Shown here: piece by piece, positions 54,385-63,768 of the stretch
Position numbering within the stretch: the stretch's first letter is position 1
How the letters are laid out: each line of letters starts with the position of its first letter
Origin: Polynucleobacter sp. UK-Gri1-W3
GTDB lineage: Bacteria > Pseudomonadota > Gammaproteobacteria > Burkholderiales > Burkholderiaceae
Length of the DNA: 64,000 nt
Assembly: GCF_018881595.1 (NCBI RefSeq)
Contig: NZ_JACVQA010000008.1
Location: 62,001 to 126,000, forward strand
Direction: 5' to 3'
Notes under the pieces: generated by a model
What the model saw: only the letters and a program-made list of their open reading frames with translations
What the model was told of the DNA's origin: nothing
Database searches by the model: none
Made by a program: the position numbers and the translations under genes

Positions 54385-55971
54385 TTAGAACCCAGCCGCC
54401 AATCCATCTCTACGGTGATCGCTGCCAGCGATAAAAGCTGAATCAGTATCTTCATTAAGTTTTGCGATTGCTTGTGCGCTGCCAAAATCTAGGCTATTCG
54501 CAGGCTGAACAGCAACTTCATGACCAAGCATCTTTAATCCCTCAATGACGCTGGCTGGCATGGACGCTTCCACTGTGAGCTTGCCTACATCATCGATACG
54601 CCAGCGTGGCGCATCGGAGCATGCCTGTGGGTTGAGATATTCATCCACAAAGCGCATTACGAACTGAATATGACCTTGCGGTTGCATATTGCCGCCCATG
54701 ACACCAAAAGCCATAGTGGGTTTGCCATACTTGGTAAGGAAAGCTGGAAGAATGGTGTGGAAAGGTCGTTTTCCTGGAGCAACTTGATTAGGGTGTCCAT
54801 CTTCAAGCCTAAAACTCATGCCGCGATTGTGAAAAGCAATGCCTCCTGGCGCTACAACACCGGAGCCAAAGCCTTTAAAGTTCGATTGAATGTACGAGAT
54901 CATCATGCCGGACTCATCGGCAGCGCAAAGATATACAGTGCCCCCTGAGTGTGGATCGCCAGGACCATAGCTTCCAGCCTTGTTGTGATCAATCATAGCT
55001 GCGCGACTTGCTAAGTAATCTCTATTCAATAAAGAGGTAACTGGCATTTCCATTGAGTGTGCATCGGAAACATAGGCATAGACATCAGCGAAAGCCATCC
55101 GCATGGCTTCAATTTGTAAATGAATGCGTTGTGCAGAATTAGCTGGGTACTGTTTTACATTAGCAGCTTCCAAGATGCCTAAAGCAATTTGCGCAGCGAT
55201 GCCTGAACCGTTAGGGGGTATCTCAAGGAGGGTGTGATCGCCATAGTCAAAAGCAAGAGGCTCTACCCACTCGGGCTTGTTATCGGCAAAATCTTGCATG
55301 GTGAAGCAACCACCAGTAGCCCCCGCAAAATCGACCATGCTCTGTGCAAGCGGACCCTTATAAAAAGATTCACCTTCTGTAGCAGCGATTTCTTTTAAAG
55401 TTTTAGCTTGCGCAGGGTATTTCCAGATTTGTCCTGCTTGAGGTGCTTTGCCATCAATTAAAAAAGATTCGGCAAACCCCGGTTGATTTTTCAGAACTGG
55501 AATAGCTTCACGCCATTGACGAGCGATAACCGGAGAAAGGGGAAAACCATTTTCCGCATAATCGATCGCACGTTTAAACAATTGCGCGAAGGGCAGCTTG
55601 CCAAATTTTCTGGAGAGTTCGATCCAACCAGCAACCATGCCTGGGACAGTGACTGTATTCCAGCCAATTAAATCCATGGCCTCTTTGCCGGCAAAATACT
55701 CCGGCTTCCAAGCTGCAGGGGCTCGGCCAGAAGCATTTAGGGCATGTATTTTCTTACCATCCCAAAGGATTGCAAAGCCATCTCCGCCTATGCCATTCAT
55801 CGTAGGTTCAACAACGGTGAGCGTGATTGCAGTTGCAAGTGCCGCATCCACTGCGTTGCCGCCACTCTGAAGAGCTTCAATGCCAGCCTGAGTGGCCAGT
55901 GGTTGAGAGCTCGCAACCGTGTTTTTAGCTAAAACAGGGGCGCGACTACCAAAAGGAGGGGATATCAACAT
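54385..55971 (-). CDS. ggt: Gamma-glutamyltransferase family protein
   Basis: A 528-residue Ntn-hydrolase of the gamma-glutamyltransferase family. The fold begins with GNAVDAALATAITLTVVEPT-MNGIGGDGF, and the self-processing Thr is in SGGTVYLCAADESG (about residue 343), giving large and small chains. FGVMGGNMQPQGHIQ is the conserved C-terminal segment. There is no signal peptide at the predicted start, so a cytoplasmic enzyme acting on a gamma-glutamyl or acyl compound is likely. It is followed upstream by a Bug protein, in the same direction. Confidence 0.87.
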   Translation of the reverse strand: MLISPPFGSRAPVLAKNTVASSQPLATQAGIEALQSGGNAVDAALATAITLTVVEPTMNGIGGDGFAILWDGKKIHALNASGRAPAAWKPEYFAGKEAMDLIGWNTVTVPGMVAGWIELSRKFGKLPFAQLFKRAIDYAENGFPLSPVIARQWREAIPVLKNQPGFAESFLIDGKAPQAGQIWKYPAQAKTLKEIAATEGESFYKGPLAQSMVDFAGATGGCFTMQDFADNKPEWVEPLAFDYGDHTLLEIPPNGSGIAAQIALGILEAANVKQYPANSAQRIHLQIEAMRMAFADVYAYVSDAHSMEMPVTSLLNRDYLASRAAMIDHNKAGSYGPGDPHSGGTVYLCAADESGMMISYIQSNFKGFGSGVVAPGGIAFHNRGMSFRLEDGHPNQVAPGKRPFHTILPAFLTKYGKPTMAFGVMGGNMQPQGHIQFVMRFVDEYLNPQACSDAPRWRIDDVGKLTVEASMPASVIEGLKMLGHEVAVQPANSLDFGSAQAIAKLNEDTDSAFIAGSDHRRDGLAAGF

Positions 55972-55993
55972 AAGGACTTATCTATTTAACGAC

Positions 55994-56974
55994 TTAATCA
56001 ACTTTAACATTCGCTGACTTTACTACCTTCTCCCATTTACTAGCTTCGCTTGCAGTAATTTCAGATAATTTTTCAGAGTTTGCAAACTGAGGATGAATAC
56101 CTTGGGCAGCCATACGTGCTTTGAAATCCGGATTCGTGAGAATTTTACGGATTTCCTTTTCTAATTTTGCAATGATTAGTGGAGATGTTCCCTTGGGAAC
56201 ATAAACCGCATAGAAGTTTTCCACATCAAACTGCTTCATACCATCTTGTCCGAGAGTGGGAACATTGGGCAATAAAGGGGAGCGTTCTGCTGCAGCGATC
56301 GCAATCGGGCGTAGCTTGCCACTCTGAATATGGGGCAATGAGGCAGTCACACTATCAAACATCATCAGGGTGTTGCCCGCAATCAAATCAGGCAAAGCAA
56401 AACTGCTGCCCTTGTAAGGGACATGGGTTCCTGTTGCGCCGATACGTTGCATAAACAAAGTGGACTCTAAGTGGGAGAGACTGCCATTACCTTGAGATGC
56501 GTAATTAAAGTCACCCTTTTTAGATTTGATAAATGCAATAAGCTCCGGGAGATTTTTTGCCGGAACACTTGGGTTCACCACAATTAAATGAGGAATTGTT
56601 CCAATTAATGCTACTGGAACAAAATCTTTCTGCAAGTCAGCCGGTGGATTTTTAAATAGGGCTGAAGAAATCGATTGATTTGTCAATGCACTAATGTTGA
56701 TAGTGTAACCATCAGGAGCGGCTTTAGCGCCAGCTTGTAAGCCAATCATTCCACCTGCACCCGGTTTGTTCTCTACAACAATGGATTGTCCCAATGCTTC
56801 TGCTAATGGTGCCGTCACGCTCCGCGCAAAGATATCGGTAGATCCGCCTGCAGGAAAGGACACAATCGCAACAATCGGCTTTTTAGGCCAATCTGTTTCT
56901 GGAGCTGCTAATGCTAGGTTGCTAAGGGCTACTGCTCCAAGAGCGCTAAGGAGCAAAGATTTAAGAAGGTTCAT
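55994..56974 (-). CDS. Bug/TctC-family periplasmic solute-binding protein
   Basis: A 326-residue Bug protein with a signal peptide (cleavage near LALA-APE). It has KPIVAIVSFPAGGSTDIFAR, VVENKPGAGGMIGLQAGAKA, and THVPYKGSSFALPDLIAGNT. The gene is 22 bases upstream of ggt on the same strand, so the ligand may be linked to a gamma-glutamyl or amino-acid compound; this is inference. Confidence 0.88.
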   Translation of the reverse strand: MNLLKSLLLSALGAVALSNLALAAPETDWPKKPIVAIVSFPAGGSTDIFARSVTAPLAEALGQSIVVENKPGAGGMIGLQAGAKAAPDGYTINISALTNQSISSALFKNPPADLQKDFVPVALIGTIPHLIVVNPSVPAKNLPELIAFIKSKKGDFNYASQGNGSLSHLESTLFMQRIGATGTHVPYKGSSFALPDLIAGNTLMMFDSVTASLPHIQSGKLRPIAIAAAERSPLLPNVPTLGQDGMKQFDVENFYAVYVPKGTSPLIIAKLEKEIRKILTNPDFKARMAAQGIHPQFANSEKLSEITASEASKWEKVVKSANVKVD

Positions 56975-57053
56975 TTAAGGATCCGAATGTAAGATGAGTA
57001 CTATAGTATTGGAAATTCAGAATCTTGTTTGCAAAGATCAACCAAAGAGACAC

Positions 57054-58403
57054 ATGACAATAATGAATAAAACACCAGGTGGAATTGACATGTCAGCTTA
57101 TTGGCTGCCATTTACGCCTAACCGCTACTTTCAGCACCACCCGAAGATCATGCAGTCAGCTAAGGGAGCTTACTACTTTGATGACCAGGGGCGTAAACTA
57201 TTTGATGGCCTATCTGGGCTTTGGTGCTCACCATTGGGGCATGCTGATCCACGTATTGGTGCAGCGATTCAAAAGCAGTTTGAAACGATGGATTATTGCC
57301 CTGCATTTCAGATGGCCAGTGAAACAACTTTTAGCTTGGCTAGTCGAATTGCGAAGATGGCGCCGGAGGGATTAGATAAAGTGTTTTTCACCAACTCTGG
57401 TTCTGAGGCGGTTGACACTGCATTGAAGATCGCCATTGGTTATCACCGAGTAATGGGCAATGCATCCCGTATTCGACTGATTGGTCGAGATCGCGCTTAT
57501 CACGGTGTTGGTATTGCCGGTATATCCGTAGGTGGCATGGTCGCCAATCGCAAAATGTTTGCCAGCATGATGATGCCCGGTGTAGATCATTTGCCACATA
57601 CGTTAAATCTTTCGCAGATGGCTTTCTCAAAAGGGCAGCCAAAGTGGGGTGCTCATTTGGCAGAAGAGTTGGAAAAGATTGTTGCTCTTCATGATGCCAA
57701 TACGATTGCTGCAGTCATCATGGAGCCAGTACAAGGATCGACCGGAGTAATCGTTCCGCCAGATGGCTATTTACAAAAGATTCGTGAGATCTGCACTAAG
57801 CACGGTATCTTGCTGATCTTTGATGAGGTGATTACCGGCTTTGGTCGCTTAGGTGCAAACTTTGGCGCCGATCGTTTCGGCGTTACTCCTGACATGATTA
57901 CGTTTGCCAAAGGTATTACTAATGGCGTTATACCCATGGGCGGTGTGATTGTTCGTGGCGATATTTATGACAACATCATTGCTAACGGTGGGCAAGAGCA
58001 AGCGATTGAATTTTTCCATGGCTATACCTACTCAGGTCATCCAATACCAGCAGCTACAGGCCATGCGGTACTGGATATTTTTGAGTCTGATGATTTAGTT
58101 AATCGTTCTCGGGCACTTGAACCGGTTTTAGAAAACGGACTTCATGCTCTAAAAGGCCAGTCAGGCATTTTGGATATACGTAACTTTGGTTTATCAGGCG
58201 CCGTTGAGCTTGACCCTGTTCCTGGAAAGCCTGGTCTTCGTGCGATGAAGGTATTGGAAGCCTGTATCGAAAGAGGTGCGTTGGTGAGGGTAGCGGGCGA
58301 TGCTATCGCCGTTGGACCTCCATTTATTTCTAAACCTGAAGAGGTTGAATTTCTGTGTAGCGTGTTGGGTGATGCTATAGATGTCGCTATGCAGATTCAA
58401 TAA
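57054..58403 (+). CDS. Class III omega-aminotransferase (beta-alanine--pyruvate type)
   Basis: A roughly 449-residue PLP enzyme. It has the YWLPFTPNRYFQHHP start of the beta-alanine--pyruvate group, FFTNSGSEAVDTALKIA, AYHGVGIAG, FDEVITGFGRLGA and the PLP lysine in TFAKGITNGVIPMGG. It probably moves an amino group from an omega-amino acid to pyruvate. I chose ATG 57054 because the conserved sequence begins soon after; ATG 56994 gives a 20-residue extension of no known value. It is divergent from the Bug-ggt pair. Confidence 0.85.
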   Translation: MTIMNKTPGGIDMSAYWLPFTPNRYFQHHPKIMQSAKGAYYFDDQGRKLFDGLSGLWCSPLGHADPRIGAAIQKQFETMDYCPAFQMASETTFSLASRIAKMAPEGLDKVFFTNSGSEAVDTALKIAIGYHRVMGNASRIRLIGRDRAYHGVGIAGISVGGMVANRKMFASMMMPGVDHLPHTLNLSQMAFSKGQPKWGAHLAEELEKIVALHDANTIAAVIMEPVQGSTGVIVPPDGYLQKIREICTKHGILLIFDEVITGFGRLGANFGADRFGVTPDMITFAKGITNGVIPMGGVIVRGDIYDNIIANGGQEQAIEFFHGYTYSGHPIPAATGHAVLDIFESDDLVNRSRALEPVLENGLHALKGQSGILDIRNFGLSGAVELDPVPGKPGLRAMKVLEACIERGALVRVAGDAIAVGPPFISKPEEVEFLCSVLGDAIDVAMQIQ

Positions 58404-58429
58404 GCAGGTTAAATAAGTAGATTCCTAAA

Positions 58430-59158
58430 TCACTTATTAAATAGGTGATAAATCACTGGGATAGCAATCGCGCTCACCACGCCGTTCATTCCCATAGCTA
58501 GGCTCGCATAGGTGCCCGCTTCTGGGTGAATGCTAAAAGCACGTGATGTACCAATACCATGCGCGCCGATGCCAATAGCAAAACCTCTTTGCCACCAAGC
58601 TTTCATACCTAATGCGTTCAATACAAAGGGTGCCAAAATAGCGCCTAGTATTCCGGTGCTCACTGCAAAGATAGCTGTCAGGGTGGGCGACACACCAATA
58701 CGCTCTGCGATACCCATAGCAATTGGTGCAGTGACTGATTTGGGATACATAGCACCAGTGATGCTGGAGTCTGCGCCAAGCACGGTAGCAATGCCTACCG
58801 CACTAATGATCGACACTAATCCGCCAGTACATAGCGAAGCAATCAAGGGGAGTGATCTCCCTTTAAGGCTGCTCAATCCTCTATAGATGGGGATGGCTAA
58901 AGATACTGTCGCGGAACCTAATAAAAAGTGAATGAACTGAGCGCCCTCAAAATAGGTTGAGTAGGGCATTTCAATAAATTGAATCGTACTTGCCACAATC
59001 AGAATGGCAATTGCCACTGGATTGGCCAATGGATTCTGATGACTAGCTTTATAAATGCTGAGCCCAATTTGATAGGCTGCTAGCGTAATAAACAGGGCAA
59101 AAAGCGGGCTACCTGATAAGTAGACCCAAATCTCAACGATGGAGTGCTTTTCACTCAT
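58430..59158 (-). CDS. lrgB: LrgB/CidB family membrane protein
   Basis: A 242-residue protein with about seven membrane helices and the LrgB motifs KSVTAPIAMGIAERIGVSP, GAILAPFVLNALGMKAWWQR-GFAIGIGAHGIGTSRA. It is the usual partner of LrgA; the pair affects autolysis and, in some bacteria, export of small metabolites such as pyruvate or glycolate. Its start overlaps the lrgA stop. Confidence 0.88.
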   Translation of the reverse strand: MSEKHSIVEIWVYLSGSPLFALFITLAAYQIGLSIYKASHQNPLANPVAIAILIVASTIQFIEMPYSTYFEGAQFIHFLLGSATVSLAIPIYRGLSSLKGRSLPLIASLCTGGLVSIISAVGIATVLGADSSITGAMYPKSVTAPIAMGIAERIGVSPTLTAIFAVSTGILGAILAPFVLNALGMKAWWQRGFAIGIGAHGIGTSRAFSIHPEAGTYASLAMGMNGVVSAIAIPVIYHLFNK

Positions 59159-59498
59159 GAGATTCTTTCTTGCTCAATAAACGGGCGACTAACGCGCTAG
59201 AGGCAATAGTGAGGATGACGCTACCAATGAGGGCGCTAATAATGGCCCATGCATTTGCCTTGAGCTGTGGCAAGAAAAGCACCACGCCAACGGCAGCTGG
59301 AACAAAGAGAAGTCCAAGGTACTGACTAAAGCCATCACCCACCATAGCTAAGTCGGCATTAATTCCTTTGCGCAAAACAAGCCACAGCACCAAGAGAACT
59401 AATCCAATGACCGGGCCAGGGAGCGTGGGCAAAAGGAACTTAGAAACAAGTTCACCCAAGCTTTGAAAGAGAAGGATTTGTACAAGACCAAAAATCAT
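59151..59498 (-). CDS. lrgA: CidA/LrgA family membrane protein
   Basis: A 115-residue holin-like protein with four membrane helices and the family pattern LGELVSKFLLPTLPGPVIGL and LGLLFVPAAVGV. It is upstream of lrgB and overlaps it by eight bases, so they are translationally coupled. Confidence 0.88.
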   Translation of the reverse strand: MIFGLVQILLFQSLGELVSKFLLPTLPGPVIGLVLLVLWLVLRKGINADLAMVGDGFSQYLGLLFVPAAVGVVLFLPQLKANAWAIISALIGSVILTIASSALVARLLSKKESHE

Positions 59499-59648
59499 GT
59501 ATCTATCTTACCGCCTGCGTGAATAGAGTGCCCGGATAACCATCTCAGTGCCTGAGGTACCAAAGAAGGGGTTTTCTGAAGCTGCGCCATGGCTATCTCA
59601 GTTAGATTTGTACTATTCAGGGATGCCCTGAGGATTCCAGCCAATATC

Positions 59649-59658
59649 TTGTATACAA
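59649..59658. promoter_or_regulatory. TTGTATACAA palindrome upstream of the amino-acid transporter
   Basis: A perfect 10-bp palindrome in the spacer between lrgA and the binding-protein gene. The form TTGT-AT-ACAA resembles GntR/FadR-class operators. No such regulator is seen in the window. Confidence 0.35.
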
Positions 59659-59715
59659 AACCTTGCTACACTGGTCTGAAAATAGCAGTTCATATTAATA
59701 AATAGGAGATTCAAC

Positions 59716-60867
59716 ATGAAGTCACTCGTATCTGGCTTGCTTCTTGCTTTGTGTTCCAGCCTTTCTTTTTCTGTATCGGCGAAAGACACGGTCAAGATTG
59801 CCTATATTGGACCATTGACCGGCGGCGTTTCCGCAAATGGTATTGGAGGACGAAATTCTGCTGATCTTGCAGTTCGCCTAAAGAACCAAGACCCTAATGC
59901 TAAATATAAGTATGAATTAGTTACCGCTGATGATGAGTGCAAGCCAAACGTAGGCGTTCAAGTCGCTACGAAAATTGCGTCTGATAGCTCCATCATCGCT
60001 GGTATAACGCATTACTGTTCAGCAGTCGCAATGAGTACTGTCGACGTTTATCACAAGTTTGGTTTGCCAGTGATGGTGTGGGGTGCTGTTCTACCTGAAA
60101 TCACTTATGGCAATGACTATAAAGAGATTCATCGCGTTAATGGTACGATGATTAATCAAAATGAAGTGGCAGCTAAATTCTTAACTGGCTTAGGCTACAA
60201 GAAGTGGGTCATCATTCATGACACTACCGATTACGGCAAAGGTCACAATAAGTATTTCTCTCAGTTCCTGACTAAAAATGGCGGCCAGATCTTGGGCACC
60301 TTTGGTGTCACCGCTGACCAGCAAGACTTCACGGCTGAATTAACCAAAATCAAGCAGTTGAATCCTGAAGTGGTTTACTTTGGCGGTCTCACACCAATTG
60401 GTATTCGCATCCGTACGCAAATGGATCGTTTGGGTATCAAGGCGGTATTTGAAGGAACTTCTGGAATTAAGTCTGATGCTTACATCGAAGGCTTAGGTAA
60501 ATTATCTGAAGGCTCTTTATCCTTCATCGAGGGTGCGCCATGGGAAAAACTCCCTGGCGGTCTTGAGTTCATAGCCAAGTATTCACAACAAAAGTATCCA
60601 GATGCACCTGAAGCCTACGGTCCTTTTGCCTATACCGCTACTAATTTGATCATGGCTGCAATCGAAAAGGCAGGACCTAATCGCAAGAAGGTCATGGATC
60701 TTTTAAATAACACCCAAAACGTAGAAACGATTATTGGCAAAGTCAGTTTTGATGATCATCGTCAAAACATTGTTCCTTTGATCTCTAAGTATGTTGCGCA
60801 AGATGGCAAATGGGTTCTCTGGGAAGATAGTCTCTATGCTAAGAAGCAGCGTAAGTTAGGGCAGTAA
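59716..60867 (+). CDS. Branched-chain amino-acid type ABC binding protein
   Basis: A 383-residue periplasmic binding protein (Peripla_BP_6). The signal peptide ends near VSAKD or SVSA-KDT. It has VKIAYIGPLTGGVSANGIGG, ELVTADDECKPNVGVQVATK, and the middle YFGGLTPIGIRIRTQ. AGGAG stands nine bases before the ATG. It heads a five-gene importer; the ligand may be Leu/Ile/Val or another amino or carboxylic compound. Confidence 0.9.
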   Translation: MKSLVSGLLLALCSSLSFSVSAKDTVKIAYIGPLTGGVSANGIGGRNSADLAVRLKNQDPNAKYKYELVTADDECKPNVGVQVATKIASDSSIIAGITHYCSAVAMSTVDVYHKFGLPVMVWGAVLPEITYGNDYKEIHRVNGTMINQNEVAAKFLTGLGYKKWVIIHDTTDYGKGHNKYFSQFLTKNGGQILGTFGVTADQQDFTAELTKIKQLNPEVVYFGGLTPIGIRIRTQMDRLGIKAVFEGTSGIKSDAYIEGLGKLSEGSLSFIEGAPWEKLPGGLEFIAKYSQQKYPDAPEAYGPFAYTATNLIMAAIEKAGPNRKKVMDLLNNTQNVETIIGKVSFDDHRQNIVPLISKYVAQDGKWVLWEDSLYAKKQRKLGQ

Positions 60868-60897
60868 TTGAAATCGTAGTAGAGGGGGTATTTTTGC

Positions 60898-61830
60898 ATG
60901 TCATTTGATATTTTTTTGCAGTACCTGCTCAATGGTTTGATGTTGGGTGTAATTTATGCAATCGTGGCAGTTGGATTTACCCTTTACTTCGGTGTTTTGG
61001 ATGTCATTAAGTTTTCTCACGGCGACATCCTCATGGTTGGGGCCTTTGCTGGCCTCACCGCCTATATTGGTATAGCCGAGACTTTTACTTCTCCTTGGCT
61101 ACAGCTTCTTGTGTTAATAGTAGTGAGTCTAGCTGTTGCAGCCTTTCTTGGTGCAGTCATTGCACGCTACCTCATCCTGCCTTTGCAGAAAGCGCCCCCA
61201 ATCAACACCTTATTGGTAACCTTGATGTTGGGCCTAGCGCTGCGTGAATTAGTCCGTTTGTTTTATCCAAATGGATCCAATCCAAAACCTTTTCCAAAGT
61301 TGCTGCCAGTTGATGGCATTGTTCTTGGCGAATTTACTTTGCGCTCTGATAGTCTCATCCTGCTCATTACTGGAGTCTTAATCATTGTTGCGGTTCAACG
61401 CCTGATCACCAAAAGCAAGATTGGCTTAGCTATTCGTGCGGTTGCACAAGATAGCGAAACAGCACGCATTATGGGCATTAACTTCCATCGAATTGTCTTG
61501 ATTACATTCATGTTGGGTTCAGCCTTGGCTGCACTAGCTGGCTTGATGAACGGTCTGTATTACAACGAAGTCAATTTCAGCATGGGTTTATTGCTAGGTG
61601 TGATTGGCTTCTCTGCTGCGGTAGTGGGCGGCTTGGGAAATTTCTATGGGGCGATTGTGGGAGGATTCTTATTTGCGGGACTCCAAACGATTGGCGCTGT
61701 TTTATTGCCGGCCATCATACCGAGCGTTCCAAGCGCTTACAAAGACGTCTTTGCCTTTGCGGTAATTATCATCATCATGGGATTGAAGCCTACGGGCTTG
61801 ATTTCTGAAAAATCCAGCGAGCGAGTTTAA
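60898..61830 (+). CDS. livH: Branched-chain amino-acid ABC permease LivH type
   Basis: A 310-residue permease with about eight membrane helices. It shows NGLMLGVIYAIVAVGFTLYFGVLDVIKFSHGDI at the start and the AIRAVAQDSETARIMGIN ATPase-contact loop. It is the first of two permeases. Confidence 0.92.
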   Translation: MSFDIFLQYLLNGLMLGVIYAIVAVGFTLYFGVLDVIKFSHGDILMVGAFAGLTAYIGIAETFTSPWLQLLVLIVVSLAVAAFLGAVIARYLILPLQKAPPINTLLVTLMLGLALRELVRLFYPNGSNPKPFPKLLPVDGIVLGEFTLRSDSLILLITGVLIIVAVQRLITKSKIGLAIRAVAQDSETARIMGINFHRIVLITFMLGSALAALAGLMNGLYYNEVNFSMGLLLGVIGFSAAVVGGLGNFYGAIVGGFLFAGLQTIGAVLLPAIIPSVPSAYKDVFAFAVIIIIMGLKPTGLISEKSSERV

Positions 61831-61832
61831 GT

Positions 61833-62975
61833 ATGAAGTTATTAATATCTGCCTTCATTGCCTGCTTGGTCTATTGCATTCTATTGTTGGGCTCTGAAAA
61901 CCAGTTAGAAGTTGGCGCTCTCGTAATCCTCGCGTTTGTAACCAGTTTGGTTGGTAAAAAATTAGGGTTGATGGATAAGCTTGCTATCGCCGTAAGAGAG
62001 CATCCTCAGTTTCCAGCTTATGCATCGATTGCGGGCGTACTCATAACCATGCTGGTGTTCCACAATTCACACTTTGCGCTATTGATGCTCGCTACAGTGC
62101 TGATCTATTCCATTGTTTGCCTTGGCTTAAACATTCAATTTGGTTATGTCGGTATCGTGAACTTTGCAGGCGCCGCTTTCTTTGGTATCGGTAGTTATAC
62201 CGCTGCAATATTGGCAACCCACGCAGCGATCCCGCATTTGCTGGTTCTATTTATCGCAGCAGGTATCTCTGCCCTGATTGGTTCCATATTGATCTATCCA
62301 GTGTTGAGAACACGTGGGCACTATGCTGCTTTGGTCACCATCGCTTTCGGTATCTTGTTCCGCAACTTCTTGGAGGTGAACGACACCTTGGGTGGTCCGC
62401 AGGGGCTAAAGATTCCACCGCTGATTATTTTTGGCTGGAATTTATCAGATGGTTTGTACATAGGTGGTTTTGAGTTTTCTTTCTACATCCCATACCTCCT
62501 GATCGCATTAGTTCTGCTAATTGCTAGTTTTAGAATCACCCGCAATTTAGAGCGCTCATGGATTGGCCTCAGTATGGATATGGTCCGTACCGATGAAATT
62601 GCAGCCTCTACTTTTGGTGTAAATATTGCGCACTGGAAGGTGGTGGCATTTACATTGGGCAACTTCATTGCTGGTATGGCAGGAGCGCTCTATGGAATGA
62701 TGACGGCCTATGTTGCCCCTAATAACTTTACCTTTGCTGACTCCTTGATATTGGTATCAATTGTGATTTTGGGTGGTATTGGTAACCCATGGGGAATTAT
62801 TCCTGCGGCAGCCATTGTGGTGATTCTTCCTGAGAAGCTGCAGTTCATTCAAGAATATCGTTTCTTGCTCTATGCCATTGTGGTGATCTTGATCTTGCTA
62901 TTCCGTCCTGATGGTTTATTGCCAAGGCGGATTCGTGAGTATTTCCCGGGTAATAAAGCGGGAGGCCAAAAATGA
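61833..62975 (+). CDS. livM: Branched-chain amino-acid ABC permease LivM type
   Basis: A 380-residue permease with about ten membrane helices. It has LGLNIQFGYVGIVNFAGAAF-FGIGSYTAA, RTRGHYAALVTIAFGILFRN and the contact loop SMDMVRTDEIAASTFGVN. It starts two bases after livH and overlaps livG by ATGA. Confidence 0.92.
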   Translation: MKLLISAFIACLVYCILLLGSENQLEVGALVILAFVTSLVGKKLGLMDKLAIAVREHPQFPAYASIAGVLITMLVFHNSHFALLMLATVLIYSIVCLGLNIQFGYVGIVNFAGAAFFGIGSYTAAILATHAAIPHLLVLFIAAGISALIGSILIYPVLRTRGHYAALVTIAFGILFRNFLEVNDTLGGPQGLKIPPLIIFGWNLSDGLYIGGFEFSFYIPYLLIALVLLIASFRITRNLERSWIGLSMDMVRTDEIAASTFGVNIAHWKVVAFTLGNFIAGMAGALYGMMTAYVAPNNFTFADSLILVSIVILGGIGNPWGIIPAAAIVVILPEKLQFIQEYRFLLYAIVVILILLFRPDGLLPRRIREYFPGNKAGGQK

Positions 62976-63766
62976 GTTCATTGACATCAACCAAGAAGCA
63001 AATCCTTGTCGCAGAAAAACTCACCATGCGCTTTGGTGGTGTGACGGCATTAGATTCATTGGATCTTCATGTGAATGAGGGAGAGGTATTGGGATTGTTG
63101 GGCCCCAATGGTTCTGGCAAGACCACCTTTTTTAACGTGATTACTGGTCTATATCGAGCAAGCTCAGGAAGTGTTTCATTTCGTGGTGAGGATTTGACTG
63201 ATGCTACTGCTCAGCAAGTGTATTTACATGCAATTACTCGCACCTTTCAGCGCTCGCGTTTGTCTTTACCGCTGACTGTCTTTGACAACATTGCTATTGG
63301 CGATAACCGTCGATTAAATACGGGGCTTTTCTTTAATTTGTTTCAAAGAGAGAAATTCAAGCAAGAATACGAAGGTTTGGTTGAGCAGGTAAGGCAGTTG
63401 CTCCTTACGTTTAACCCTAAGTTAGCTGACAAAATATTTGAGCCAGTGGCAAGCTTGCCAATGATTGATCGCCGCCGCATTGAAATCTGCAGAGCCTTGA
63501 TCAGTCAGCCCGATTTACTTCTTTTAGATGAGCCTTCGGCTGGTATGACTCATGATGAGACCGCTGAAGTAATGGATGATATTTTGCAAGTTCGCAGCAA
63601 GATTAAGCCATTCACTATTATTTTGATTGAGCATGAAATGGGTTTGATTCAAAGGATGACTGAGCGTTGTATTGTTCTGAACTATGGCAAGAAAATTGCT
63701 GAGGGCACTTACGATGAGATCGTGAACAATCGCGAAGTACAAGTCGCTTATTTGGGGCAGGAATAA
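62972..63766 (+). CDS. livG: Branched-chain amino-acid ABC ATPase LivG type
   Basis: A 264-residue ATPase: Walker A GPNGSGKTT (about 45), Q-loop ITRTFQRSRL, Walker B LLLLDEPSAGM and the H-loop IEHEM. The signature region reads SLPMIDRRRIEICRA, where the usual SGGQ is replaced by SLPMID. This variant is worth noting but the length and order are normal. Confidence 0.9.
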   Translation: MSSLTSTKKQILVAEKLTMRFGGVTALDSLDLHVNEGEVLGLLGPNGSGKTTFFNVITGLYRASSGSVSFRGEDLTDATAQQVYLHAITRTFQRSRLSLPLTVFDNIAIGDNRRLNTGLFFNLFQREKFKQEYEGLVEQVRQLLLTFNPKLADKIFEPVASLPMIDRRRIEICRALISQPDLLLLDEPSAGMTHDETAEVMDDILQVRSKIKPFTIILIEHEMGLIQRMTERCIVLNYGKKIAEGTYDEIVNNREVQVAYLGQE

Positions 63767-63768
63767 TC

